Below, piece after piece: positions 42,167 through 53,619 of a DNA stretch of 64,000 nucleotides. The notes under the pieces are model-generated. The model had not been told where the DNA came from, ran no database searches, and saw only the letters and a list, made by a program, of their open reading frames with translations. Each line of letters opens with the position of its first letter. Within the stretch, counting starts at the first letter, position 1. The position numbers and the translations under genes are program-made. Source of the stretch: Kappaphycus alvarezii (lineage: Eukaryota; Rhodophyta; Florideophyceae; Gigartinales; Solieriaceae); contig NADL03000643.1 in assembly GCA_002205965.3 (NCBI GenBank), forward strand, positions 20,627 to 84,626. The letters are read 5' to 3'.

Positions 42167-42688
42167 TGTGAAAACTGACCAAATGTTTTAATCTCTATCC
42201 TGGTTTCCTACAGTGATGCTGAATTGTTGAGCAATTTTTTTTGAGCACCACAACTTATATTTAATGTGAATCATCAAAGAATAATTTTATCTATTTTACT
42301 CTGAAACTACTTTATGATGAATTCAGTGTGTAATAATTTTTATGTCCTACAGTTGGGTTTTTATATTATAAAGGCTATAATCATTGCATTTACTGCTGCC
42401 AACAAATTATTATCTGGATAAGTGCTTACCTGGAAAATACTGAAATAATTATTGCTGAGCCTGAATCACGTCTACCAAAATTATTGTACCCTGGTGTAGA
42501 GTATAAGTAGTACTAGGTTGTTAGAAATATTTTTACATCCCTTGGCCATCGAAATATTTCCCTCGATCACATATCATTAAATTTGTTTTTCTATTTATTA
42601 TTCATTATAAGTCCCATTGTGACACTTATTTATTTATTAAAGTTATAACTATTTATTTTTTGGATCTACCTATCCCAATTATTTTGCA
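42167..42688 (+). repeat. Copia-2 5' LTR (522 bp)
   Basis: It starts tgtgaaaactgaccaaatg and ends aattattttgca. It is close to the 3' LTR but lacks a ~30-bp stretch found there (around gaacggctcacctgattttt, 47457). Confidence 0.93.
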
Positions 42689-42701
42689 GTTATGGGCCCA
42701 G
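42689..42701 (+). promoter_or_regulatory. Copia-2 primer-binding site (initiator tRNA-Met 5' half)
   Basis: gttatgggcccag directly follows the LTR. It is complementary to the anticodon stem-loop part of eukaryotic initiator tRNA-Met (ctgggcccataac), the primer site used by Drosophila copia and yeast Ty5. Most LTR elements instead pair with a tRNA 3' end. Confidence 0.82.
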
Positions 42702-43620
42702 ATCGCCCCGAAATTCCTTCAAGGCCTAAAGTTTCATGGGATCTTCGCACGGCTCCTTGGACGGATGGTAAAGGACCTCCTTTTTTGATGCCGTTCACAA
42801 ATGGAAATCTGTCCATGATTTATTACCAGCATCAAATTCTGATAAGGTTCCTAAGGCAGTACAGGGTCTTTTCCTACAGTCACATTTATCCGGACGAGCT
42901 CTTGATATTTGTAAGAAAATTCCAGACAGAGAAATTCAGTCTGAAAATTGTGCATTAGCGATTGCTAACGCTATTCATACGGTGGATCCTCTATCATCTA
43001 TATCAGATACATTTCAAAAATTCTTAGATCTATTGCACACTACTCGTGGTGATAATGAGTCTTCCAAAACTTTTGAATCACGGTTTCATGCTGAAATCGC
43101 CAGATTTCATTCATCTACCTGTACTTTGAAATTACCTGAAGCATTGCTATCATTTTTACTCCTGGCTAAATCCAAAATTGATTCAAACCAGCGAGTATCT
43201 ATTTTGTCTGCTGCTTCTCCGAAGCACGAAGAAGAAGCCGATTTGGAAAAAGGAAAAATCCTAGAATTAGTCAAATATTCAGGAATATCGTCTATTATTT
43301 CTGCATGTGATAAACCAAAAATACAAATCAAACATAACGAAATTCTCAAAAATATATCTCTTCAAGTCAATCACATATTGCGTACGGAGAAAAGAAAAAT
43401 TTCAAGAAAAATGAAAAGCAAGGATCATCTCCTGAAGACTTTGCTGCCCTCAAGGCAAAATCAACTTGTGAACCATGTGCAGAAATTGGCCATTGGGCCT
43501 ATGAAAAAGATAATTACAAGGGTGCTAAAAATTATCATAAAGGTTCATCATCTAAAATGGGAAATGCAGAAAATATCAACGATAAAAATGATTCTGGTTC
43601 TGTAACATTTCATATGGTAA
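42692..43620 (+). pseudogene. gag: Copia-2 Gag, frameshifted
   Basis: The first frame starts at the ATG embedded in the primer site (MGPDRPEIPSRPKVSWDLRT). Frames change near 42810 and again near 42950; 42982 continues DPLSSISDTFQKFLDLLHTT, FESRFHAEIARFHSSTCTLK and QRVSILSAASPKHEEEADLE. A remnant zinc knuckle is readable in another frame near 43470-43510 as CEPCAEIGHWAYEK, with the last Cys lost. It is a Gag by position and composition; a strict family match is not claimed. Confidence 0.75.
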
Positions 43621-44280
43621 AAACAGTGCTTGATTCTCCGTCAAATACGTTATACCCAGGTCCGTTACTTGATGATGGAGCATCGTATAATGGAATGGGT
43701 ATTGTTGATTCATGAGCACTTTCGAAATTTATTTTACCGGAATGGAATGGAATTCTTCATGAACTTCCTGAATGTATCAAGGACACGCCCTTCTGGAAAT
43801 ACGGAAATGGCGACCACTCAAGCGAAAAAAGAAAAATGATCGGTTCAATATTTTTATCAGCTATTTCAGACAATGGAAATCAGGCTAAAATAAGGCATCT
43901 AATAATCAGTGGATCATCTCAATGGGTTATTGGAAGAAATATCACAAGAAAATCAAATATTATTCATATGACGGACAATCGCATCGAGTTCGAGTCCGCA
44001 AGTAATTCAATCGATTCGATAACATTGGTGGATCATTGTCATCATTGTTATGTAACCAGAAATGTATTTATACAATCATCCGAACCTATTGAAAACTCAT
44101 TTCTATCAGCAATTTGTTCCAACAATATCAATACATCAAAAATATATCTTAGGCTGAAAAGAAGAAAATAATTAATAAGGTTCACAAAATGTATGTGGTC
44201 ACTCAAATTATGATGATATAAAACTATTGTTACAAAGAAATTTTATATGGGACGTTGAATGCAAAAAAAATATTTATCAA
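43621..44280 (+). pseudogene. pol: Copia-2 protease and integrase zinc region
   Basis: The active-site loop reads PGPLLDDGASYNGMGIVDS (D-D-G-A at 43672-43683), then TGA. The C-terminal half, LIISGSSQWVIGRNITRKSN, lies in the frame from 43836 and continues RIEFESASNSIDSITLVDHC. The pre-integrase zinc region is damaged but partly legible near 44165-44290 (YKTIVTKKFYMG and related frames). As in Gypsy-3, Asp occupies the position normally Ser or Thr in the catalytic loop. Confidence 0.76.
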
Positions 44281-44286
44281 GCATAA

Positions 44287-45093
44287 TTGACTCCTGCAAA
44301 TTTTGTGATGTCACAAAAAACCATCTCATCCTCGTGCAGTATCTTTAAGCTCTATATCCGCGGATTTAATGAATTGGTTTGTGTGGATCATTTTTATGTG
44401 GAAAACTTGGATATTTTTCACATTATGGACTCGGATACCAGGTATTCAACTAGCTCAATAGTGCCCTCTTTAAGGATGGAAAATTGCATTGATTGTATTG
44501 AGACTCTCTGGTTAACACCATTTTGGGACCCTAACAATTTAAAGGGAGATCAGGCGTTTGACAATGATAATTTTAGAAGCTATCTTGAGGAAAGAGGAAT
44601 TTCGTTTTGTCCTATTGGTTCCCGCCGCCATAACAAAAATTATATTGAGTCAAAACATAAAATATTGAGAGACATTTATATCCGTTTAAAAATATCCGAT
44701 TCTTCTGCAAGTAATACGGTTCGTATTGCTCGAATGTTTCAAATATCGAATGATTTATATGGAAATGATGTTGTTTCTTCATACGAGCTTTCCACTGGTC
44801 ACACTCGACCCAGCGATAATTCTGGTCCTCGAAGTCTACCAAATGATTTAAGAGAAGCTCATAATGAGCTAATAGTCAAGAGGAAATTAAATCCTATTCT
44901 AAAATCAAAGTCTGTGACCGATATTCCAATTAATGTTGGCGATATTGTGGAAATTTTTATTCATCTACCAAATCAGAAAAAAGGATCTTGGTCATCGCCC
45001 AAACCAGTATTGAAATTCGACAAAAAATCTCTTATCGTCACAGTACCTGGATCCAATGGAAAATTTATACATGCGGCAATTGAAGATGTCTGA
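44287..45093 (+). pseudogene. pol: Copia-2 integrase core
   Basis: A 268-codon open frame contains FNELVCVDHFYVENLDIFHI (first Asp), NLKGDQAFDNDNFRSYLEER (second Asp) and SRRHNKNYIESKHKILRDIY (Glu). All three catalytic residues are present in D-D-E order. The C-terminal part (PINVGDIVEIFIHLPNQKKG, SLIVTVPGSNGKFIHAAIED) has the SH3-like character of integrase tails. The following linker starts in the same frame after a stop. Confidence 0.88.
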
Positions 45094-45147
45094 CATTCCG
45101 TTTCATCTAATGAACTAGCATACCAAATTCAAAAGGCAAATGATTTA

Positions 45148-46511
45148 TTGAATCAGTCTATTGAATATTCTGTGGAAGATATTTCTGATGAAACAAATAT
45201 TACCGAAGTGAAGAATGTGGGCGAAAACAATTTTGACGATCATTCTGATGATGGTAATTTTAACACAAATATGAATACTGATGTCGAAAAATATAATGAA
45301 TCAGAAATTGATGGAAATTTATCAGAATCTAAAAACATATTATCTTTCGAACATGTTCCGATTGAATCTGAACTAAGTTCCCTGCACCCTGAAAATTTAA
45401 TTCATATCCCTATTGATGAAAACGATGGAATTGATGCGCATGAAATTGAGTTGTTACCTGGAACGGAATTAAAATCATCTGAACAAAAAGATCTGAGTTT
45501 TTATCATAAAAGGTTTGGATCTAAAGAATTTTTACTTCATCAAGCATCTGGACTCCCATCTCATATTATTTCAAATGCGTACAGTACGGAAGAAAATAAT
45601 TTTCTCACTACCTGTTCAAAAATTCATGTTTCAAAAATTTCTCCCGACTCGAATGTAATATCCAGTAACGTTTTATACAAAATAAAAATTTTGGATGATG
45701 GAAAATATTATTGCAAGGCTCGAATTGCTCCGCATGGAAATGAGGACAAGGAGAAAAACAGTTTGGGAACTGATTCAGAATATTGTTCTCCGATGGCAAT
45801 TAGAATTCTCTTATCAATTGCTACAATTTTAAATGGAATTTATCAAAGGTTGATGTGAAGTCTGCATTTTTACAATCTGGATCAGCATTACGAGATGTTT
45901 ATGTGAGACCTCCTCGGGAATGCTCTGAAAAATCCTTCTGTTGGTTATTACTGTCTGCTTCATATAGGTTAGTCAGCGCGAATGCAAAACGGCAAATACA
46001 CTCTGATAATACTTTCTTTGACCTCGGATTGAAATCAGTCGTTTATATACCCCAATTATTTTTCATGAGTTTAAAAGGATCCTTAATTCTTCTTGTTGTT
46101 AAATTGGGCGATGATATACTTATTACTGGACAAAAAAAAATTAAGAAGCAATTTATTCAAGATCTTGGGAAAGTGTATAAGCTTGGTACAATCGTACATA
46201 GTCCTGGATCTTTTTATTTCAATGGAGTTAAAATCATGCTGTTTGATGACTATAAAATTAATGTCTCAGCTGATGAAAAGCTAAATGGACTGGAACCCCA
46301 TTCAATATCAAGAAATCGTCGAAAACAACCTGATGAAGAAATGAACTCATTTGAAAACTTTGCTTTTAATTCGTTAAACGGATCAATTGTCTATTTGGGT
46401 ATGGTTGCATCTCCAGTGTCTGCCTTTACAGCAAGTTATTTACAACAGAAAAGGTCAACTCCATTGGTTCGTGATTTATCTATCCAATCTTCTATGCTTC
46501 GGAATTTATAA
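45148..46511 (+). pseudogene. pol: Copia-2 reverse transcriptase
   Basis: An acidic linker (45148-45480) precedes the domain. It reads VLYKIKILDDGKYYCKARIA, PHGNEDKEKNSLGTDSEYCS and MAIRILLSIATILNGIYQRL; after a frameshift at 45855 it continues MKSAFLQSGSALRDVYVRPP (first catalytic Asp block degraded at the junction). The active-site box is VVKLGDDILITG, with Gly for the usual aromatic residue but both aspartates kept. The open frame ends at 46511. Confidence 0.85.
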
Positions 46512-47105
46512 TCTTTTAGTTCTACAAGCACGTATCGGCGCCCGGAAGTTTCTGGAAATTTCAATTTATCAGTTTTTGTTTTTTCTGATGCAGGAAAATC
46601 AGCCGGATCGACAAATGAGCAACTTGGATGTATTGGTGGGTTGCTAATTGGCTCCTTAAATTGTAATTCAATATTTCATACAATTTAGTGGCATTCACAT
46701 CTATCTCGGCGTCCTGTTAAATCTATTGCATCTGGTGAAATATTGGCTGCTGGTGAAGCTATCGAGGAAGGAAAAATTATTGCAGCAGCATACAGTACAC
46801 TTCTAAATATCAATATTCCTCTTCATGTTGCTGTTGATTCAAAAGATCTATTCAGGTCTCTATCTACTTGTCGTGTGCCTGAAGAAAAATCTATTAGAGC
46901 GGATGCTCAATTAATTCGATATAATTTCGAAACGAACAATATCAAGAAAATACTATGGATACCTGGTTCAATTAATCCCTCCGACCCGCTCATAAAAAAG
47001 GGCAGTCCTGTATCTGACATGGTCAAGCTCCTTTTATTTGATGGATCTATACCTACGGATATGAGTAGTATTTTATCTCGGGATTCATCTCAGTCAACAG
47101 GATAA
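46512..47105 (+). pseudogene. pol: Copia-2 RNase H
   Basis: FVFSDAGKSAGSTNEQLGCI (Asp) in one frame is followed by a TAG (IFHTI-stop-WHSH, where Gln is plausible). Then come ASGEILAAGEAIEEGKIIAA (Glu), HVAVDSKDLFRSLSTCRVPE (Asp) and WIPGSINPSDPLIKKGSPVS, the end motif. It is nearly complete apart from the TAG and one frame change near 46500. Confidence 0.86.
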
Positions 47106-47121
47106 ATTTAGTTCAATATTT

Positions 47122-47134
47122 CAAAGGGGAAGAG
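47122..47134 (+). promoter_or_regulatory. Copia-2 polypurine tract
   Basis: caaaggggaagag immediately before the 3' LTR start at 47135. Confidence 0.78.
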
Positions 47135-47688
47135 TGTGAAAATTGACCAAATATTTTAATCTCTATCCCGGTGTCCTACAGTGATGCTGAATTGTGGAGC
47201 AATATTTTTATTGAGGCCCACAATTTATATTTATTATGAATCATCAACGAATAATTTTATCTATTTTACAATGGCACTATTTTATGCTGAATTCGGTGTG
47301 AAATAATTTTTATGTCCTACAGTTGGGTTTTTATATTATACAGGCTATAATTATTACATTTGTGCTACCAACAAATTATTATCTGGATGATTGCTTACCT
47401 GGAAAATACTGCAATAATTATTGCTGAGCCTAAATTATGTCTACCAAAATTATTGAACGGCTCACCTGATTTTTGTAGCAGGTTCACCCTGGTGTAGAGT
47501 ATAAGTAGTCTAGGTTGTTAGAAATATTTTTACATCCTCGGGCTATCGAAATATTCCCCTCGATCAGATATTATTAAATTTGGTTTTCTATTCATTATTC
47601 ATTCTAAGTCCGATTGTGGTATTTATTTATTTATTCAAGTTGGAACTATTTATTATTATTTGGATCTACCTATCCTAATTATTTTGCA
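47135..47688 (+). repeat. Copia-2 3' LTR (554 bp)
   Basis: It starts tgtgaaaattgacc and ends aattattttgca. It differs from the 5' LTR by substitutions and a ~30-bp indel, so the element is not recent. Confidence 0.93.
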
Positions 47689-50097
47689 CCTACGGTGGCT
47701 TCGGGCACGAAGGTTTTTCGTTCTTCCGCCGTCCTGCCGCCAACGCCGCTAGGCGCCCAAATAATCCTCCCCATTAAGAGTTTGACGATTTCGTTACCCG
47801 CTTCACCTATAGCCTGCACGGCATGCAAGCCCGTTAGGATTTTTCCCGGCGTCTTTCCGATTAGTTTCTATCCTACTTCTCCTCAGCGCCTGTGAGAGCT
47901 TGTTCGTACCACCGTAAAGATTTCGCTCCTTCCGTGTCGGACAAGCGCTGAAGGTACCAAGCCTTCATTTTCGCATCGCCCCATAGGAACAGGCTCGTTC
48001 TTATTCTATTTTATATACTTAGAAGACGGGATTCGGATGCAACTTCGATTGTCACAAGCCTGGCAAAATATGTTGCGAATAGGGCCATAGAGCATTTTTC
48101 GAGAGCGGGATCGGTTTTTTACAACGTCATAACGCGTTAATAGTCTCCATACACGCAGTCTGTCTGTTGGCCGGTTTCCCAACATCTTGCTCACATCTTT
48201 TTTGCGGTTGCCTGGAAAACCATGGATAGACCGGATATATCTTCCAAGAGTATAACACCCAAACCTTTTTCCTCTTTTTGAAGAGAATGTATAAGGGACC
48301 ACTCTCCCCGTCACACAGCGCCAACCTTCAATCCCGCCGTATTTCAGCCCCCCGGAGTCTCGCTATAAACCGACCGCTAACTCCCGTTTCAATATCACCG
48401 CCCTGGTAGTCAACCGTCGGCTGCTAGACCACTTTGTGCTTTGCTAGTTTTCCAGTTGGCGGGCCCCGGCCCTCCTCCCCTTCATCTCGGAAAGTCTGGT
48501 CTTGTCTTGCTTGTCAATAAAATGAATCGGATGCAGCTGTGCTAGGCGGGGGAATGCCTAAGTTTACAGTATCTAAAGCGTTTTGATTACGTTCTCCGTA
48601 TGGAAAAGGAATTAAAAGGTTAGGCAATCTAGATGTCGAATGAATATACATTGCTGATGGAACTAAGATTTAGAGGGTAACCCTGCCGAGGTCTAGATGC
48701 AGATGAAATCATTGATGTTTTATTTCACTCCACAGACCTTACAACTGCATATACTGTACTGTAGATTCAAACCACTGGTAACCTTGCAGCCAGGGCTACT
48801 AGGCACTTTGCTTTCATTACACTTTCCTTACAGTTCTGAACACAGCGTTTGACCCCATTGGTACACTTGGAATAGTTACGGGCGAGTTGCACACTGGGAT
48901 ATTACATCATTGCTTTACCAATCAAAAGTCGCCTTGCTATCCCATGCCACCTGGACCAATGTACTTCTTACATCTTGTCAGAGTATGTCACTCTTGCCGA
49001 CTACAATTCTGAAAGCGCTGCTTACGATACCGTCAGGGCTGTTTTACGGGAATACCTTTGAATTCGCTACTGTTAGACTGCATTTTCTTTTAGTTTGTAG
49101 CTATCTTCAGTTCTATATAAACCCTGGTTTGGAGCGGCCGGCTTTACCCAGCCAGCCTCAACCAAAGTTTCAACCACAGTTCTACCTTGATCTGCTCGTG
49201 TGCGCTTAACACCCCACAATTGACGTGGGCGCTGCACTGCACAAGCGATATGACAGCAATAACACTGCGCGCTGCGGCGAAAGTCATGCTTGAAATCCGT
49301 AGTGGGCTGACCCTGTCTACTTCTGATCAGAGCGAAATCTTTGGTAAAAATAAAACTGCGAAATGTGTGTGGTGGAAGGCTATTCGACAGTTTGGTTGTG
49401 ACGCGCCGTCTTTGACAAGAACGGAAAGCTGCAAAACGACTTCGGGGCTACCAAACGTCGTTCGCTGCGCATATTCTTCTCGATTGTGAGGAGTTGCCAG
49501 ACGAGAGGAAAGCGGGACTTAGAGGTGGTGATGCGAGCATTTGCCACCAACTTAATGGATCTCGCCAAGGATTCTGTAGAAGAGAACAGAGCTAAAGAAA
49601 ATTTATGCACTCACAACTGAACCCTACTTTCTCTCATGCACTCAAGACACCTACCCGCTCCCGCTGCACAAAGCGATCCTCTACCCAGCCCCTTTCAATT
49701 GCAGATAATGATGCCCCCCATTTAAATCCCCCCTGCGAACGGCATCTCTGAAATCTGGCGCATGACATGGAACAAGAGCGTAGGAAACATCCTTTGTTTT
49801 GAATATTTTCAGGCCGTATCAGGTTGTAATGAAATCATTCCCTTGAGCTCCGCAACGATCACCGCCCTTCCTTTCGTTTCTTTGTCACTTCTGCCATTAG
49901 ACATTCCTCCATGCAACAGGGGCCTCATTCGATGTCTAAAACCAATCCCTGCCATTTGCAGACTTAATAACGTATTGAATTATTGAATTGTGTCAGAGGA
50001 TAACAATACTAGTGTAGACAACAACATGCGCATTTTCAATCCCTCCACGGAAATGTGTGAAGTGCAGCAGACGACCAGTAAGACATACATGAGCAGG
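47689..50097. other. Gene-poor region, no supported coding sequence
   Basis: Both strands hold open frames of up to about 100 codons (47614-47895 plus, 48006-48314 minus, 49187-49489 plus) without recognisable motifs. A plus-strand frame at 49470-49610 (QTRGKRDLEVVMRAFATNLM, DLAKDSVEENRAKEN) looks protein-like and could be an exon, but nothing anchors it. A LINE or LTR match was not seen. Confidence 0.45.
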
Positions 50098-50958
50098 TCA
50101 GTGCTGATCCGAATGAGTGCCTTGTACGCGAGATGAGGGAGAAAACACCCCATCTCTGGATTTCCAAAATAGAGGTCTGCCGTTGCTCAGTCTAGGATTT
50201 CCATTGGAATACCTCTCAATTCCTTCGTCATCAATGTAAGTTATTTTTCCCATACAGAAGTGGACCTCACAGCTGATGCCCTGTTCAGAGTTGTTCATGT
50301 TCCCTGCTCCCCAAAAGTGACTGTTTCGGTTGTACCAGTTTTCTTCGAGCTCGAAATCTGTCCCGCAAAACGCATTCGGGTCCTCGGGTGACACCCTGTT
50401 AGTGGGATCCTCTTCCACCAGTTGTCCTAGTCTCGTGCCGCAGAAGCAACATTTTATCGACGCAACTACTATACCCCACGACACAATCGGGTAATAGCAG
50501 CATGAAGAGAATTCATTTGGATCTTCCATTCGACCGCATCTCCCGGCATGGGTCTCATCCTGCCTCACTGAGAAAGTCCTCTGAGCCCATTCGTTGAATG
50601 CGGCGCATGCCGCAGATCTGTCTTCTTTTTCAAATCTACGGATGAAAATATCAGGGGATTTCAGAGTGCTGTCGTTGACCATTTGAATACAATCTGCCCC
50701 CGAGGAGTCCAATATACATGTATCGCAATTACTGCAAATAAAAGATACATCCCCTGAGTAAAACTTCAAGCAGTTTGATAATGCTTTCGCAGTAGCTTTC
50801 AGGGCATTAATATCTTTGACGCCTAAGAAAGGCATGACGGCTCTTGCAAGTAGATCTGGAATTTCAACAATATCCAAAAGTGTTGTTCTCTTGGCAAATG
50901 CTGCAGAGTTGGCGTTTTCTTTGGAGTCACCCATTCTGTAAGAAGCTGTAGGCTTCAA
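50098..50958 (-). CDS. F-box-like, cysteine-rich hypothetical protein
   Basis: A complete 286-codon frame without introns runs from ATG at 50958 to TGA at 50098; a second in-frame ATG is at codon 9. Residues 28-66 (DIVEIPDLLARAVMPFLGVK, then DINALKATAKALSNCL) have the Leu/Pro pattern of an F-box, the Skp1-binding module of SCF ubiquitin ligases. Fifteen cysteines follow, with clusters C75-x2-C78-x2-C81 and C170-C-F-C173, suggesting zinc binding. No other domain is recognised. It is the only apparently intact host gene here. Its N-terminal end lies about 55 bp from the duplicated block at 51014. The F-box call is inference from pattern. Confidence 0.7.
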   Translation of the reverse strand: MKPTASYRMGDSKENANSAAFAKRTTLLDIVEIPDLLARAVMPFLGVKDINALKATAKALSNCLKFYSGDVSFICSNCDTCILDSSGADCIQMVNDSTLKSPDIFIRRFEKEDRSAACAAFNEWAQRTFSVRQDETHAGRCGRMEDPNEFSSCCYYPIVSWGIVVASIKCCFCGTRLGQLVEEDPTNRVSPEDPNAFCGTDFELEENWYNRNSHFWGAGNMNNSEQGISCEVHFCMGKITYIDDEGIERYSNGNPRLSNGRPLFWKSRDGVFSPSSRVQGTHSDQH

Positions 50959-51557
50959 GGCGATGGGCTATGAATGAGCAGTGGTCACGATATTGCAGTA
51001 TGCCAAACAAAAATGGGGTCGTTAGCTTCTACAAAGCTTTGTTGGGAAGAGGTTGCTAGAGTGATGGTGGCAGTGATGTTACCAGGGATGGTGGAGGTCG
51101 TAACAGGTATGGTAATTGGGATGAAGACGGTTTCAATTGGGATGGTAGTGCGGATAGTAGTGGTGATTGAAATGGATGCTGTGGTTGTAACAGAGATGTG
51201 GGAGACGGTGGTGATGATCAAGGAGGTTAGTGATGGTGATGGGGCTAAAGGTGATGGTTGTAATGGGAATGTGGGTTTTGGTGGCTGTGCAGCTTCTAGT
51301 CGGGTCAAGCATATGTGTAACTCGTAACGTACTAAAGTAAGTTCGGGAGAGGCACATCTGCATTCTTAGCCGAGCTTGACACTATCCAACTCCGCCAACG
51401 CGATTAACTTTACAAAAATCTATCGGATCTATCAATCGAATATATCTTCTAAGAGTAAAAACACCCAAGACTTGCCCCCGACTTATCAAAGGAATTCAAA
51501 TCTCCCGCCCATACGTTTTTGACAAGTCACTGGATGGGATGCAAAAATTGTTTGCAT

Positions 51558-51770
51558 GCCTTATTGCAGGCACTTTGAGGCGCCATGCCTTCATATTTTC
51601 GGATGCCTTCTCGCGCCTTATACTGTAGTCGTTCCTGTAAGGACTTTGAAGCGCACTGCTTTCGTATTTTCGGAACATCTACTGTACCAGACGCGGGAAG
51701 GCATCCGAAATTACGAAGGCATGGCGCCTCAGAGTTCCTACAGAAACGACTACCGTACCAGATGCGGAAA
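51558..51770. repeat. Fold-back units (inverted arms), copy 2
   Basis: Direct units at about 51570 (gaggcgccatgccttcat) and 51640 (gaagcgcactgctttcgt) are followed by inverted units (tacgaaggcatggcgcctc, then cagaaacgactaccgtacc). Arms include tcggatgcctt against aaggcatccga. The unit reads roughly tagtcgtttctgtagg, gaggcgccatgcc, cggatgcc, ccagacgcggg. Confidence 0.85.
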
Positions 51771-51885
51771 TGTGATCGGGTCACAGCCAAATACATCTGT
51801 CGTAGTAAACGAAACCCTCATTTTGCGACCACGCGTTGTGCTGTGGCATTGGATACACCCGCGGTTGGCGGCACTACTCACATAC

Positions 51886-52226
51886 ACGGTTGCTTGTCGC
51901 AGGCCTCTCCAAAGCCGCCCGACACCCTGCCCTCTAGCCCCACAACCCGGCCATGCAGTTCGCCCTGACATCAAGGCGCTTGGAGAGAACGGGGGCACGG
52001 ACTATTATTACGTAGCCGTCATCCATCCCTTGACCCCCGCCTGCCTCCCCACCCTGGCGCGATGCCCACTCAAGCCCCTTAACCATGCTCGCCTTGGCAA
52101 GGACACTCGCTTTGCCGAGACTTTCCCCGCTGGAAGTGTCAGACGACTAAGTACACTACCCCATCATTCCCCCTTTTGCCTAGTTCATACGTTCCAAGTG
52201 TTCTGGGCATCGCTTCATTGCCATTG
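51886..52226 (+). pseudogene. 3' fragment of the non-LTR element (C-terminal domain), copy 2
   Basis: HAVRPDIKALGENGGTDYYY and VAVIHPLTPACLPTLARCPL parallel the copy at 20564, continuing with RLGKDTRFAETFPAGSVRRL. The match is cut at 52226 by the junction with the other duplicated block. No RT upstream. Confidence 0.63.
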
Positions 52227-53082
52227 CAGTTGTAAGACGATTCGTTCGGGTTCATCATCTGCTGCAGACAATGAAATCGATTTGTTGATCTTCAGGGCCA
52301 TTGGTGGGAGCACGAATTCAAATGAGAACCCACCGGCCAGATCGACTTATTGAGGCGGAAGTTTTCAGTGCTTTAATCTTGGAAAATTTATTCGATCGAT
52401 CGATCATTGAGTGCAGGCAACGCTGCGGATCACATGAAAGCCTGTACACAGGAAAGCTGAAGTTTTGTTTTAACAGTTGTTTAAATGTTGAGATAAGAAG
52501 ATGCAAGAACAAATAGTTCCAAATTGACTCATAGATAATTGCCGGAATTGGCTCAAATAAAAAACTAATAGAAAAACAATTTTAATAACAGATGATCGAT
52601 GGAGATAGCTCGGTGATAGGAACCATGTTAAAATATTCCTACCCTCTAGGACTATATATATAATCGAGGTAAGAGTAGTAACATTTCCAGCAGATGAGAA
52701 ACTTCGGGTCCAATCCAAAGATTGAAACCAAAATAAAAACTCAGACCGCATCAATGGCTCTTAATGATGTAATAGTTGGAATTTGAATTTAACCATTCGT
52801 AATGTAGGTCCAACAAAGGCAAATTTGAATCCGAACATACTGAGTCCAATCTAAAATTCAGCGCCAGATCCCGATTCAGTTCGAATTTTGTGACTCCCGT
52901 CAAACTCTGTAGAAACCAAAACGCTCGGAGAAATGGCTGAATAGCGGTCAAAGCATGAATATTTGCTCTCTGCGAATGAACGCTGTCTGATTCCCTTTGA
53001 TCAGTATTTTTCTCGAGTAGTACCATTCAACTGCAACCAATTTTGCCAATTACTCCTGCAGTAATTACCACATCATGGGAGC

Positions 53083-53414
53083 TGAAACGAAGGTCTGGTA
53101 GTTCGAGCTAGTATACTGGTGGGAGAGGGTAGAGATGGTAGAATTGTAGAGGATGGTTTCTTCATTTCCCTCGTTTCCCTGAACCGGAGGCAAGACCCAG
53201 GTTTATATACTCACCAACAGCATGAGATTTGATTTTGCACTTCACACAAGTCTACCCCTGGAGAGCTCTAAATGGTAAGAGCTATAAGTACAAAAAGTAC
53301 TCAAAATTATATGATTGGCTAGAATGGATGCATTTCTACAATTCATGGTCGTCATTTAAGAATGGTTTTGTGCGGCAGCCCTACTGTGATGTGACCGCAG
53401 CATGTTTTGTTACA
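53083..53414 (-). repeat. Gypsy-5 3' LTR (332 bp)
   Basis: Same family as 29239, 33276, 41436 and 59124. The minus strand starts TGTAACAAAACATGCTG and ends TTTCA. Confidence 0.87.
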
Positions 53415-53619
53415 AGGTTGCCAATTTCTTCTGATTTACGTCCTCTTCAACCAAAAGTTCAGGATACAAGCTAGGAGTGGTGAGATATTTCTTGAATTCA
53501 GGATTCAGTGTTCCATCAGAGTTGTCAAAATCGCGCTTGGGTTGCCATTCAGGCTCATGTGTTGGAGCACCTTTCATTAAAGTAAGAAATAAATAATCCT
53601 TTTCACGTTTCCGATGCTT

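Larger units (their letters stand above)
42167..47688 (+). mobile_element. Copia-2: Ty1/copia element with both LTRs
   Basis: LTRs at 42167-42688 and 47135-47688 share TGTGAAAA starts and TTTTGCA ends. Between them lie a half-tRNA-type primer site, Gag, protease, integrase, reverse transcriptase and RNase H in copia order, and a purine tract. The element is AT-rich compared with Copia-1. A 4-bp ccta (42163-42166 and 47689-47692) flanks it as a possible target duplication; a full 5-bp match is not present. It interrupts the third copy of the duplicated block. Several stops and frameshifts make it non-autonomous. Confidence 0.93.
51014..52226. repeat. Duplicated block, copy 2 (partner 19692-20895)
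   Basis: It begins gtcgttagcttctacaaagc and stays homologous to copy 1 as far as ggcatcgcttcattgcc, where the sequence switches at about 52226 to segmental-duplication block 2. The GGT/GAT-rich part (51060-51300) keeps the same length pattern as copy 1. Confidence 0.87.

Noticed and set aside
48006..48324. Basic minus-strand frames near 48.1-48.3 kb
   Set aside because: Two overlapping frames of similar length and no recognised domain; nothing supports either.
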